Origin: Kitasatospora sp. MAA19
Lineage (GTDB): Bacteria > Actinomycetota > Actinomycetes > Streptomycetales > Streptomycetaceae
Assembly: GCF_029894125.1 (NCBI RefSeq)
Contig: NZ_JARXYZ010000056.1
Span: forward strand, 1 to 32,150
DNA length: 32,150 bases
Reading direction: 5' to 3'
Under the pieces are notes generated by a model. It searched no databases. It was not told where the DNA came from and saw only the letters and a program-made list of their open reading frames with translations. Positions 15,477-23,337 of this stretch are shown piece after piece. Within the stretch, counting starts at the first letter, position 1. Every line of letters starts with the position of its first letter. The translations under genes and the position numbers were made by a program.

Positions 15477-16712
15477 GTGGCGTACGACTTCGACGTGCTG
15501 GTGGTGGGCGGCGGGATCGTCGGCCTGGCCACCGCGTACGCGCTGACCCGGACCCGGCCGGGGCTGCGGCTCGCGGTGCTGGAGAAGGAACCCGGCTTCG
15601 CCGCCCACCAGACCGGGCGCAACAGCGGGGTGATCCACAGCGGCGTGTACTACCGGCCGGGCTCGTACAAGGCCCGGTACGCGGTGGCGGGCGCCGCCGA
15701 GCTGGTGGCGTTCTGCCGCGAGCAGGGCGTCCCGTACGAGGTCACCGGCAAGCTGATCGTGGCCACCGGCGCGGAGGAGCTGCCCCGGCTGGCGGCGCTG
15801 GCCGAGCGCGGGCGGGCGAACGGCATCCCGGTCACGGAGGTGGACCGGGCCGGGATCGCCCGGTACGAGCCGCAGGTCACCGGGGTGGCCGGGCTGCACG
15901 TCGGCACCACCGGAATCTGCGACTTCCCGGCCGTCGCCACCGCCTACGCCCGGCTGGCCCGGGAGGCCGGCGCGGAGCTTCGGCTCGGCAGCGAGCTGCG
16001 GGCGGTGGCCCGGCGGGCGGACGGCGTGACGGTGCAGACCTCCACCGGGGAGCTGCGCTGCCGGGTGCTGGTGAACTGCGCCGGGCTGCACAGTGACCGG
16101 ATCGCCCGGCTGGCCGGGGACGAGCCCGGCGTGCGGATCGTGCCGTTCCGCGGCGAGTACTACGAACTGACCGAGAGGCGCCGGGACTTGGTGCGCGGCC
16201 TGGTCTACCCGGTGCCCGACCCGGCCTTCCCGTTCCTCGGCGTGCACCTGACCCGGGGCGTCCACGGGGACGTGCACGTCGGCCCGAACGCGGTCCCCGC
16301 GCTGGCCCGCGAGGGCTACGACTGGCGCACCGTACGCCCGCGCGACCTGGCCGGGACGCTGGCCTTCCCCGGCGCCTGGCGGATCGCCCGGCGGCACTGG
16401 CGGTACGAGGTCGGCGAGTTGCACCGCTCGCTGTCCAAACGGGCGTTCACCGCCGCCGTGCGGCGGCTGCTGCCCGCCGTCACCGCCGAGGACCTGGTGC
16501 CGGCCGGCGCCGGGGTCCGGGCCCAGGCGGTCGCCCGGGACGGCTCGCTGCTGGACGACTTCGCCTTCGCCGGCTTCGACCCGGCGGACCCGCGTTCCCC
16601 GCGCCGCACGGTGCACGTGCTGAACGCCCCGTCCCCCGCCGCGACGGCCTCGCTGCCGATCGGCCGCGAGGTGGCCCGCCGGACGCTGGCCGCGCTGGAA
16701 GCCGGCGGATGA
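15477..16712 (+). CDS. lhgO: L-2-hydroxyglutarate oxidase
   Basis: A 411-residue FAD-dependent oxidoreductase of the DAO/LhgO type. It starts AYDFDVLVVGGGIVGLATAYAL, the FAD-binding Rossmann motif. The family block HQTGRNSGVIHSGVYYRPGS is present, as are YEVTGKLIVAT, RIVPFRGEYYEL, FLGVHLTRGVHGDVHVGPNAV and the C-terminal RAQAVARDGSLLDDF. The enzyme oxidises L-2-hydroxyglutarate, made by side reactions of central metabolism, to 2-oxoglutarate, passing electrons to quinone or oxygen. The GTG start at 15477 has GAGGAG 6 nt upstream. It lies 100 bp after the Ro gene and may be transcribed separately; a functional link to Ro is not evident. Confidence 0.93.
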   Translation: MAYDFDVLVVGGGIVGLATAYALTRTRPGLRLAVLEKEPGFAAHQTGRNSGVIHSGVYYRPGSYKARYAVAGAAELVAFCREQGVPYEVTGKLIVATGAEELPRLAALAERGRANGIPVTEVDRAGIARYEPQVTGVAGLHVGTTGICDFPAVATAYARLAREAGAELRLGSELRAVARRADGVTVQTSTGELRCRVLVNCAGLHSDRIARLAGDEPGVRIVPFRGEYYELTERRRDLVRGLVYPVPDPAFPFLGVHLTRGVHGDVHVGPNAVPALAREGYDWRTVRPRDLAGTLAFPGAWRIARRHWRYEVGELHRSLSKRAFTAAVRRLLPAVTAEDLVPAGAGVRAQAVARDGSLLDDFAFAGFDPADPRSPRRTVHVLNAPSPAATASLPIGREVARRTLAALEAGG

Positions 16713-16767
16713 GCCCGGTCACAGCACCTTCGGGCGGCGCCCGGTGGCCCCGTAGACTCGGGTGATT

Positions 16768-17598
16768 GTGACTGCCACCGCCCCGATCCCCCAGCCCTCG
16801 CCGTCCGCCCGGCTGTCCGCCGCGCCGGCCGGCTACCCCGCGCCGATGTACCCGCACAAGGCCACCGAGGCCCAGCACCGCGAGCGGCGCATCCGCAGCT
16901 TCCAGCCGCGCCGGGGCCGGATGACCAACGCCCAGGCGGGTGCCCTGGACCGGGGCTGGGAGACCTACGGCATACCGATCGACGGCAGCCCGCTCGACCT
17001 GCGGGAGCTGTTCGGCGAGCTGCCGGTCACCCTGGAGATCGGCTTCGGCATGGGCGAGACCACGGCCACGATGGCCGCCGCCGACCCGGCCACCGGCATC
17101 CTCGCCGCCGACGTCCACACCCCCGGCCACGGCAACCTGCTCGGCCTGCTGGAGCGCGACGGCTCGCGGAACGTGCGGCTGGCCGCCGGCGACGCCGTGA
17201 TCCTGCTGCGCGACATGCTGCCGGACGCCTCGCTGGCCGGCCTGCGGGTCTACTTCGCCGACCCGTGGCCCAAGCCCAAGCACCACAAGCGGCGGCTGGT
17301 CCAGCCGTCCTTCCTGGACCTCGTGCTGCCCCGGCTCGCCCCCGGCGCCCTGGTGCACTGCGCGACCGACTGGGAGCCGTACGCGGAGCAGATGCTGACC
17401 GTGCTGTCCGCCTCGCCGGAGCTGGAGAACCTGCACCCCGAGGGTGACGGCAGCGGCTGGCTGGAGCCCGCGGACCACCCGGACGGCAGCATCCCCGGCT
17501 ACGCGCCGCGACCGGCCTGGCGTCCGGTCACCAAGTTCGAGCGGGCCGGGCTGGCCAAGGGCCACGTCGTCCACGACCTGCTGTTCCGCCGCCGCTGA
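16768..17598 (+). CDS. trmB: tRNA (guanine-N7-)-methyltransferase
   Basis: About 276 residues. The SAM-binding start is VTLEIGFGMGETTATMAAADP. The TrmB signature FADPWPKPKHHKRRLVQPSFL follows, then DWEPYAEQML and the C-terminal PVTKFERAGLAKGHVVHDLLF, which binds tRNA. The enzyme forms m7G46 in the tRNA variable loop. The first ~45 residues (Ala/Pro/Ser rich, YPHKATEAQHRERRIRSFQPRRGRMT) are the usual streptomycete extension. A -10-like TAGACT (16753-16758) lies 9 nt before GTG 16768, suggesting a leaderless or near-leaderless mRNA; GTG 16762 is also in frame. Its position just downstream of the Y RNA-Ro locus is notable because the tRNA mimics carry variable-loop-like Gs. Confidence 0.94.
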   Translation: MTATAPIPQPSPSARLSAAPAGYPAPMYPHKATEAQHRERRIRSFQPRRGRMTNAQAGALDRGWETYGIPIDGSPLDLRELFGELPVTLEIGFGMGETTATMAAADPATGILAADVHTPGHGNLLGLLERDGSRNVRLAAGDAVILLRDMLPDASLAGLRVYFADPWPKPKHHKRRLVQPSFLDLVLPRLAPGALVHCATDWEPYAEQMLTVLSASPELENLHPEGDGSGWLEPADHPDGSIPGYAPRPAWRPVTKFERAGLAKGHVVHDLLFRRR

Positions 17599-17714
17599 GC
17601 CGCCGACGACGGTTCGAACAGGCCGCCCCACGATGACCGGACGGTCCTGCCCCGGGGAGACGGTTCGTCCCGAGTCCTCCCGACGGACGGGTGCGGTGGC
17701 CTACCCTGTGCCGC

Positions 17715-19016
17715 ATGGGCAGCCCGGCCGGCGGCGGGTCCCGGGCCACCGTCCAGGCCGCCGCTGACGTACCGGAGACGGTCCCGCGCACCGGCGACAC
17801 CCGGACCATCCCGGGGCCCCGGAGGCGCCGGGTCCACCGCCTCGTGCCCTGGCCTGGCGCCACGTCACCACCGCCGGCCGTGACCGCGGCGCCGGCCCGA
17901 CCCGGCCGCTCGGTGGCGGTCTCCTCGGTCACCGCCACCGCCGTGCTGACCCTGGTCGGCTGCGGGGTGCTGATCCTGCACCTGGTCCAGCGGCAGACCG
18001 GCACCGTCGGGCTGCTGGTCGGCATCGGCCTGGCGATGGTGCCGCTGCCGTTCGTGCTCGGCGCCCTGGCCTGGCTCAACCTGACCGCCCGGGTGCCACT
18101 GCGGCACACCGTGTTCTGCCTCGGCTGGGGTGCCTGCGCGGCCACCACCGTCGCCATCGTCGCCAACAACTGGACCGCCAGCTACCTGACCTCGCACCAG
18201 GGCCCGCTCGGCGAACTGCTGGGCGCCGGCATCGCCACCCCGATGATCGAGGAGACCGCCAAGGCCACCGCCCTGCTGGTGCTGCTGCTGCCGCTCGGCC
18301 AGCGGCTGCGCTGCCACGGCCGCCGCACCGGCCGCCCCTGCGCACCGCTGCTGCGCCAGCTCCCGGCCCCCCGCCGTCCCCGGACGTACGCCCGCCGGCC
18401 GACCGGTCCGCACGCCCGTGACCGGCTGCGGTTGCGCCCGTACCTGCGTCCGCTGCCGTACCTGTGCCCGGCCCCGCCGTCCGGCGGCGGCCCGCACCGC
18501 CGCTCCCGGCCGCGCACCCTGACCGCCGGCGTGGTGCTCGGCGGGATGACCGCCTGCGGCTTCGCCTTCACCGAGAACGCCCTCTACCTGGGCCGGGCGT
18601 TCACCAGCGACCAGCGGCAGCGGCTGGACAGCATCGGCCTCGGCGATCCGCCCAGCCTGCGCGACTTCGACAGCACCGTGCAGACCTTCGTGCTGCGCGC
18701 CCTGCTCTCCCCCTTCGCGCACCCACTGTTCACCGCGCTCACCGGAATCGGCCTGGCCGTCGCCCTGACCACCGGGCGGCGCTGGCTGGCCCGGCTGGCC
18801 GCGCCGACCGGGCTGCTGCTGGCGATGGCGCTGCACGGCACCTGGAACGCCGCCGCCGACCTGGGCACGGACGGCTTCCTGGTCGTCTACGGGGCGCTGA
18901 TGGTGCCCTGCTTCGCCGCGCTGGTCTGCTTCGCCGCCTGGGCCAGAACCCGGTCCGTCCGGCACACCGCCCGGCGCGGGAGACGGGCCGCCGAGCGTTC
19001 CGCCGTGGTGGCCTGA
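17715..19016 (+). CDS. PrsW-family intramembrane metalloprotease with a basic loop insertion
   Basis: A 433-residue polytopic membrane protein. Helices begin near residue 70 (VTATAVLTLVGCGVLILHLV). Conserved PrsW/CAAX-type blocks are present: PMIEETAKATALLVLLL (EExxxK-type), GMTACGFAFTENALYL (FxxxE-N), FAHPLFTALTGIGLAVAL and LAMALHGTWNAAA (active-site His). B. subtilis PrsW cleaves the anti-sigma factor RsiW, so this protein may release a sigma factor. Between the EE helix and the FTEN helix is an unusual insert of ~75 residues, very rich in Arg and Pro, probably cytosolic. ATG 17715 is chosen over an upstream start because TACCCT (17702-17707) ends 7 nt before it, fitting leaderless transcription. 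Confidence 0.85.
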   Translation: MGSPAGGGSRATVQAAADVPETVPRTGDTRTIPGPRRRRVHRLVPWPGATSPPPAVTAAPARPGRSVAVSSVTATAVLTLVGCGVLILHLVQRQTGTVGLLVGIGLAMVPLPFVLGALAWLNLTARVPLRHTVFCLGWGACAATTVAIVANNWTASYLTSHQGPLGELLGAGIATPMIEETAKATALLVLLLPLGQRLRCHGRRTGRPCAPLLRQLPAPRRPRTYARRPTGPHARDRLRLRPYLRPLPYLCPAPPSGGGPHRRSRPRTLTAGVVLGGMTACGFAFTENALYLGRAFTSDQRQRLDSIGLGDPPSLRDFDSTVQTFVLRALLSPFAHPLFTALTGIGLAVALTTGRRWLARLAAPTGLLLAMALHGTWNAAADLGTDGFLVVYGALMVPCFAALVCFAAWARTRSVRHTARRGRRAAERSAVVA

Positions 19017-19066
19017 AGAACCGATTTCCCATCTCGGCGACTTCCCCGTATTGTTGTGTTCACCGA

Positions 19067-19140
19067 CGCGGGGTGGAGCAGCTCGGTAGCTCGCTGGGCT
19101 CATAACCCAGAGGTCGCAGGTTCAAATCCTGTCCCCGCTA
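19067..19140 (+). tRNA. Initiator tRNA-fMet (CAT)
   Basis: 74 nt without an encoded CCA. The acceptor CGCGGGG pairs with CCCCGC, leaving the C1-U72 mismatch of initiators. The anticodon stem CTGGG/CCCAG has the three G-C pairs that direct tRNA to the ribosomal P site. The anticodon CAT is at 19101-19103 and the T loop is TTCAAAT. A TATTGT box at 19049-19054 is a likely -10. Confidence 0.97.
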
Positions 19141-19150
19141 CTCAGTAGCC

Positions 19151-19184
19151 AAAGGGCCCGGAGGATTCGTCCTCCGGGCCCTTT
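19151..19184 (+). terminator. Strong terminator after tRNA-fMet
   Basis: A perfect 15-bp stem (19151-19165 with 19170-19184) with a TTCG tetraloop, beginning AAAGGGCCC and ending GGGCCCTTT. It lies 10 nt after the tRNA. Confidence 0.9.
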
Positions 19185-19340
19185 GCGTTCCCCCGGGACC
19201 GGGACCGGGGACGGCACGGGCGGCTCCAAGCGCGGCACCGCCGACTCAAGGACCGGCTCGCGACGGCCTGAACGGCGGCCTGGACGATCGCCCGAGCAGC
19301 GGCCCGACCGGCGGCCCGACCGGCGGCCGCCGATAATCCG

Positions 19341-19370
19341 TTGCCCTCCGTCCGATCGGCTGCCTATCGT
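19341..19370 (+). promoter_or_regulatory. Sigma-70-type promoter for a small transcript
   Basis: TTGCCC (19341-19346), an 18-nt spacer and TATCGT (19365-19370) predict a start of transcription at about 19377-19380, next to an ATG. The region 19185-19340 upstream holds only GC-rich imperfect repeats of CGGCGGCCCGACC type. Confidence 0.6.
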
Positions 19371-19401
19371 GGAGACACGATGGAAAGGAGGTGATCCTGA
19401 G

Positions 19402-19476
19402 TTGAGTACCAACGCAACTGCGCGCGCGTGCGCGTCTGACTCGCTCGGGCGCGCCTCCGTGGAGCTCACGGCCTAG
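19402..19476 (+). CDS. 24-residue small peptide with a perfect Shine-Dalgarno sequence
   Basis: A TTG-initiated ORF (N-terminus MSTNATARACASDSLGR, ending VELTA). It is preceded by AAAGGAGGTGATCC (19384-19397), complementary over 14 bases to the 3' end of 16S rRNA. Upstream, a four-codon ORF (ATG 19380, MERR then TGA) overlaps that ribosome-binding site, so translation of one could affect the other. A hairpin at 19516-19549 closes the unit. No rightward gene follows, since the next gene converges from the right. It could be a leader peptide left without its gene, a small regulatory protein, or a ribosome-binding RNA. No family recognised. Confidence 0.5.
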   Translation: MSTNATARACASDSLGRASVELTA

Positions 19477-19515
19477 TCGTAGCCCTGCGGACGGGAACGC
19501 GCAGAAGTTGTCGTG

Positions 19516-19549
19516 CCCCCGGGACACCCTCAACGCGAGGCCCCGGGGG
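19516..19549. terminator. Terminator between the small transcript and the DUF1259 gene
   Basis: CCCCCGGG (19516-19523) pairs with CCCGGGGG (19542-19549) around an 18-nt loop. It could end the small rightward transcript and the leftward DUF1259 transcript. Confidence 0.6.
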
Positions 19550-19603
19550 TTCGGCATGTCCCCCGTGGTGTCGCCGGAGGATTCGTTCCGGCCGCCGGCC
19601 GGA

Positions 19604-20641
19604 TCACACGGCGACCGGCACGGCGTTGGTGGCGGCGACCGCGGGACGGGCCGCCTTGGCCAGGTCCACGGCGTCGCCCACGGCCCAGACGTGGGTGAAG
19701 AAGAGGCGCGGTTCGTCCGTCAGACCGTGGTTGTGGAGTTCGACGAGTTCGATACCGCCCCGCCGCAGCGCCGCGAGCACGTCCTGGACCTCGGTGGCGA
19801 TCATGGCGAGGTCTCCGCTGAGTGCGGCCCGCCCCCCGCCGAGCGGTTGGAAGTTGAAGGCCGAGGTCGCGCCCAGGCCGGCCGGCAGGACGTGCCCCTC
19901 GTCGATGACGGTCTCCCGGCGGGCGAAGAGACAGGTATAGACCTCGCCGCTGCCCGAGCCCTTGGTGCCCAGTGCGGCGTCGATGCCGGCGGTGTCCAGA
20001 TCGAGGGTTTGTTGCGGCCGAAGCCCCTGCGGCGGCGGCGGCGTGCCGGTGCGGTCGAGCGCGCTCCGCAGCCCGCGGGCCAGTTGCACGGCGTCAGGGC
20101 CGTGGGCGCAGACATGGGTCCACCAGACGTTGGGCTCGTGCGACGGCAGGTGCTTGTGGATGGCGGTCTGGGCGATCCCGTGGGCCTGGAACGCGTCGGT
20201 CATCGCCGGAAGTTCGTCCTCGGTCATCACCAGATCGCCCATCATCAGCGTGCTGCCGTCGTCGTAGCGGGCGAAGGAGACGTGCGAGCCGAGCGCGAGC
20301 CCCGGGGTGACGGCAACACCGCGGCAGAGCACGCGCAGGTCGTGTCGCGGGAAGGGCGTGTGGTGGTAGGTCCCGCGGATGAGGTTGCCCGGCCGACCGA
20401 GGGCGCGCACGATGTCGCCCCAGTGTTCCTCGGTGGTGTGCACCGGCTTGACCGGCTCCATGGTGCCGAGCTCCATGGCGCCGTGCGCCATAGCGCCGGG
20501 ATGACGGGCGGTGGCCCGCCCGGTAGCGGAATCCGCTCCCAGGCCGGCCAACACCGACATCAGCCCAGCCGCCGCCAGTAAGGGTCTCCGCGCTATGGCG
20601 GGCAAAGCGCGGTTCCCCTGGGTCCCGTCCTCGGTCTCCAC
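19604..20641 (-). CDS. Secreted DUF1259 (LpqO-like) protein with two domains
   Basis: A 345-residue protein. The N-terminus ARRPLLAAAGLMSVLAGLGADS has twin arginines followed by a hydrophobic stretch, consistent with a Tat or Sec signal. Two related DUF1259-type domains follow. The first contains GSHVSFARYDDGSTLMMGD and HLPSHEPNVWWTHVCAHG. The second contains GATSAFNFQPLGGGRAALSGD and HNHGLTDEPRLFFTHVWAVGD. Conserved His residues suggest metal or ligand binding; the function is not known. GTG 20641 is preceded by GGAGGTGAT with a 7-nt spacer, which fixes the start. It lies 103 bp after the type III PKS gene on the same strand and may be co-transcribed, so it could act on the pigment precursor outside the cell. 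Confidence 0.82.
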   Translation of the reverse strand: METEDGTQGNRALPAIARRPLLAAAGLMSVLAGLGADSATGRATARHPGAMAHGAMELGTMEPVKPVHTTEEHWGDIVRALGRPGNLIRGTYHHTPFPRHDLRVLCRGVAVTPGLALGSHVSFARYDDGSTLMMGDLVMTEDELPAMTDAFQAHGIAQTAIHKHLPSHEPNVWWTHVCAHGPDAVQLARGLRSALDRTGTPPPPQGLRPQQTLDLDTAGIDAALGTKGSGSGEVYTCLFARRETVIDEGHVLPAGLGATSAFNFQPLGGGRAALSGDLAMIATEVQDVLAALRRGGIELVELHNHGLTDEPRLFFTHVWAVGDAVDLAKAARPAVAATNAVPVAV

Positions 20642-20744
20642 AGGATCACCTCCAGAGCTCGATGCAACCACGGAAGCCCTGCCCTCTCCCGTCCGGATCG
20701 GCCGACCGGGGGAGGCCGCGGCACGGGGAGGCGGCGGCCCGGGG

Positions 20745-21800
20745 TCAGGATTCGGGGGACGTCCAGGTACCCAGGGACATCTCGGCGGTGATCCCCGGGC
20801 CGAACCCGGCCAGCAGCCCGTGGTGGCCGTCGAGAACGGACTGCTCGTCGAACATCCGGGCCAGGGCGTCGAGCACCACCGCACTGGCGATGTTGCCGTA
20901 CTCGGTGAGGGTGGCCCGGCTGAAGCGGAACGCCACGGGCGGCACCTCCAGGAAGTGGCTCAGGTCGTCCAGGATGCGCGGACCGCCGGCGTGGACGATG
21001 TAGAAGTCCAGCTTGCCCACGTTCCACTGGTGTTGCTCCGCCAGCGCGCGCAGAGCCGGGCTGAGGGGCTCCATCGTCCCCGGCACCCGTTTGTCCAGCT
21101 GGAAGTGGAAGCCGGTGGAGCGGACCGCGTAGGAGATCCAATCCTCGGTGTTCGGGATGAGGTACGAGCTGTTGCGCTCCAACCGGATCCCGGTACCGCC
21201 CTCGCCCCGGACCACCGCGGCGGCGATCCCGTCGCCGAACAGGCCGTTGGACAGCAGCGACCCCACACCCAGGTCGGTGGGCTGGTAGCAGAGGGAGCAG
21301 AACTCGCAGGCCACGATCAGCACGTTGGCGTCGGGGTAGGCCAGGCAGAAGTCGTGGGCCCGGTTCACCGCCGCGCCGCCGGCCGCGCAGCCCAGTTGGG
21401 CGATCGGCAGCTGCCGGGTGTCCGACCGGAAGCCCAGCTTGTTGATCAGCCACGCCGTGAGCGACGGCATCATGAAGCCGGTGCACGACACGTACACGAT
21501 CAAGTCGATCTGGGACGGCTCCACTTCGGCGTTTTCGAGGGCCTTGGACACCACGGCCGGAACGCGGGCCTTGGACTCCGCCTCGTAGACGGCACTGCGG
21601 GCGTCCAGCCCGGGGTGTTCCAGCACCGCCTCGATGGGCTGGATCAGATGTCGCTTCTGCACCCCGGTGTTCTTGATCAGACGTAATGCCAGGTCGATCT
21701 GCGGATGGTTGTGGTGAAGCATTCGAGCCAGGTCGAGGGTCTCCTCGTTGGTGATGACGTGCTCGGGTACGGCTATCGCCGGTTTGCACAGAACTGCCAT
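20745..21800 (-). CDS. rppA: 1,3,6,8-tetrahydroxynaphthalene synthase (RppA-type type III PKS)
   Basis: A 351-residue chalcone-synthase-fold enzyme. The catalytic triad falls at Cys138 (QLGCAAGG), His270 (YIVHAGGP) and Asn303 (EYGNIASA), the same numbers as in S. griseus RppA. Tyr224, linked there to malonyl-CoA starter use, is conserved (WISYAVR). Cys106, important in the S. coelicolor homologue, is also present. RppA condenses five malonyl-CoA units to THN, which oxidises to flaviolin and feeds a melanin-like pigment. The ATG has AGGAGG 8 nt upstream. A P450 gene lies 331 bp upstream on the same strand, separated by a strong hairpin, and a DUF1259 gene follows. Confidence 0.95.
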   Translation of the reverse strand: MAVLCKPAIAVPEHVITNEETLDLARMLHHNHPQIDLALRLIKNTGVQKRHLIQPIEAVLEHPGLDARSAVYEAESKARVPAVVSKALENAEVEPSQIDLIVYVSCTGFMMPSLTAWLINKLGFRSDTRQLPIAQLGCAAGGAAVNRAHDFCLAYPDANVLIVACEFCSLCYQPTDLGVGSLLSNGLFGDGIAAAVVRGEGGTGIRLERNSSYLIPNTEDWISYAVRSTGFHFQLDKRVPGTMEPLSPALRALAEQHQWNVGKLDFYIVHAGGPRILDDLSHFLEVPPVAFRFSRATLTEYGNIASAVVLDALARMFDEQSVLDGHHGLLAGFGPGITAEMSLGTWTSPES

Positions 21801-22051
21801 GGGGGTTCCTCCTGACGGGCGGTGTTCCCAGGACGACCCGGAAGGGGCGGGGAATTCACCACTCGGCGGCAGCCGCTGCCGGCCGGACGCGCGGAGGTGG
21901 CGCGACGGGGGGGCACCGGATGGGACTCACCGGGGGATCAGACGGGCCGGCAGTTTGAGGATCGGATGCTCGCCGTGCGGGCAGTGGCACCGGCCACGAG
22001 CCGGTTTGAGCCACGCCAACTCAATCTACGGGAGGCGGGTCGATCGCGCAC

Positions 22052-22085
22052 GTCGGCCCGCACACCCCGGGGTGTGCGGGCCGAC
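22052..22085. terminator. Strong hairpin between the P450 and type III PKS genes
   Basis: A perfect 34-bp palindrome (arms 22052-22068 and 22069-22085) lies 46 bp after the P450 stop. It suggests the P450 mRNA ends here and the PKS gene has its own promoter. In the rest of 21801-22131 a minus-strand TAGATT box (22023-22028) and two direct CTCAAAC repeats (22004-22010 and 21953-21959) are candidate promoter and regulator sites. No gene is seen. Confidence 0.75.
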
Positions 22086-22131
22086 CGGCATCTCGACCAG
22101 CAGCCTGGTCATCCGCTCGTGCGGAACACCG

Positions 22132-23337
22132 TCACCAGGTGACCGGCAGCGCGAGCGGATAGCGCCAGATCGACGTGGTGTTCCACTGCACTTCCTCGGC
22201 GGGCTTCGTCAGTGCGATCCCGGGGAAACGCTCCAGCAGCGTCCCGAGGGCGACTTCGAGCTCGGTGATGGCGAGCGGCGCGCCGAGGCAGTGGTGCGCA
22301 CCCCAGCCGAAGGTCATGTGGGACGGGCTGGTCCGCGCCAGGTCCAGCTCGTCGGGCCGGTCGAACTTGTCGCCGTCCCGGTTGGCGGTCAGGTAGGAGA
22401 CGTGCACGATGTCCCCCGCCGGGATCGTCACCCCGCTCAACTCCACGTCCTCAAGGGCCACCCGGGGGATGCCGACGCCCTTGCGGAAGGGGATGAAGCG
22501 GAGCATCTCCTGGATCACCTGAGGGAGGCTCTCGGGCTGCTCGCGCAGTACGGCCAGCACGTCGGGCCGCGTGAGGATGGTGTACGAGAGGTTGCCGAGC
22601 TGGTAGGTCGTGGTGTCCTGGCCGGTGATCAGGAGGACCATGGCCATCACGGTCAGTTCCTTCTCGTCGAGCACCTGGTCGCCGTCACGGGCCGTGGCCA
22701 GTGCGCTGATCAGGTCCTCGCCGGGGTTCCTGCGCCGCTCGGCCGTCAGCTGGGCGAAGTACGCCCGCAGGTCGGCCTTGGCCTGCACCGCGTCCGGCTT
22801 GTTGTCCAGACTGACGTCCATCATCGTCCGGGCGTGGGCGCGCAGCTGTGCGCGATCGGCCTCGGGGATCTCCAGGACCTCGCAGATCGTGATCAGCGGG
22901 AGCGGGTGGGCCAGGTGCTCCATGACGTCGGCCTGGGGCCCCTGGTCCCGCATGCGGTCCAGCAGCTCGTTCACCACGTGCTGGGTACGGTCCCTCATCC
23001 GCTCGATGCGGTCGGGCGTGAAGCCCTTGGACACCAGGCTGCGCAGGCGGCTGCTGGCAGGCGGGTCCATGACGTTGATCGCCTCGGCCTGGACGATCGG
23101 CTCGGGAGTCATGCGCGGGAAGTCCCGGCCGACGATGGCGTGGCGGCTGAAACGCCGGTCGGTGGTCACGGTGCGCACGTCGTCGTACCCCGTGACGAGC
23201 CAGGCCTCCCCCTCGCCGTAGGGGAGGCGGATGCGGCTGACCGGTGCTTCGTTCATGAGCTGCCGGAGCGTCGGGTCGAACTCGAGGGCCTCGGCGAAGT
23301 CGAATGGGCAGTTCCGTGCGCTGGAGCCGGTGGACAT
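22132..23337 (-). CDS. Cytochrome P450, probably acting on THN/flaviolin (CYP158/P450mel-like)
   Basis: A 401-residue soluble bacterial P450. The I-helix oxygen-binding motif is LLITGQDTTTYQ, the K-helix motif is QEMLRFIPFR (ExxR), and the heme-thiolate loop is FGWGAHHCLGAPLA. The ending PLALPVTW resembles the CYP158 family of S. coelicolor. P450s next to RppA-type synthases couple flaviolin or THN into dimeric pigments (CYP158A2, P450mel). Here the P450 precedes the PKS, whereas in S. griseus rppA comes first. The ATG has GGAGG 6 nt upstream. The substrate is inferred from position and resemblance. Confidence 0.92.
   Translation of the reverse strand: MSTGSSARNCPFDFAEALEFDPTLRQLMNEAPVSRIRLPYGEGEAWLVTGYDDVRTVTTDRRFSRHAIVGRDFPRMTPEPIVQAEAINVMDPPASSRLRSLVSKGFTPDRIERMRDRTQHVVNELLDRMRDQGPQADVMEHLAHPLPLITICEVLEIPEADRAQLRAHARTMMDVSLDNKPDAVQAKADLRAYFAQLTAERRRNPGEDLISALATARDGDQVLDEKELTVMAMVLLITGQDTTTYQLGNLSYTILTRPDVLAVLREQPESLPQVIQEMLRFIPFRKGVGIPRVALEDVELSGVTIPAGDIVHVSYLTANRDGDKFDRPDELDLARTSPSHMTFGWGAHHCLGAPLAITELEVALGTLLERFPGIALTKPAEEVQWNTTSIWRYPLALPVTW

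Noticed and set aside
13668..16616. A 982-codon minus-strand frame antisense to the Ro and lhgO genes.
   Set aside because: Low-complexity Gly/Pro/Val/Arg product, a mirror of two well-supported genes on the other strand; typical of high-GC DNA.
19642..20884. Longer start (20884) for the DUF1259 gene.
   Set aside because: The extra 81 codons overlap the end of rppA in another frame, and a perfect ribosome-binding site supports GTG 20641.
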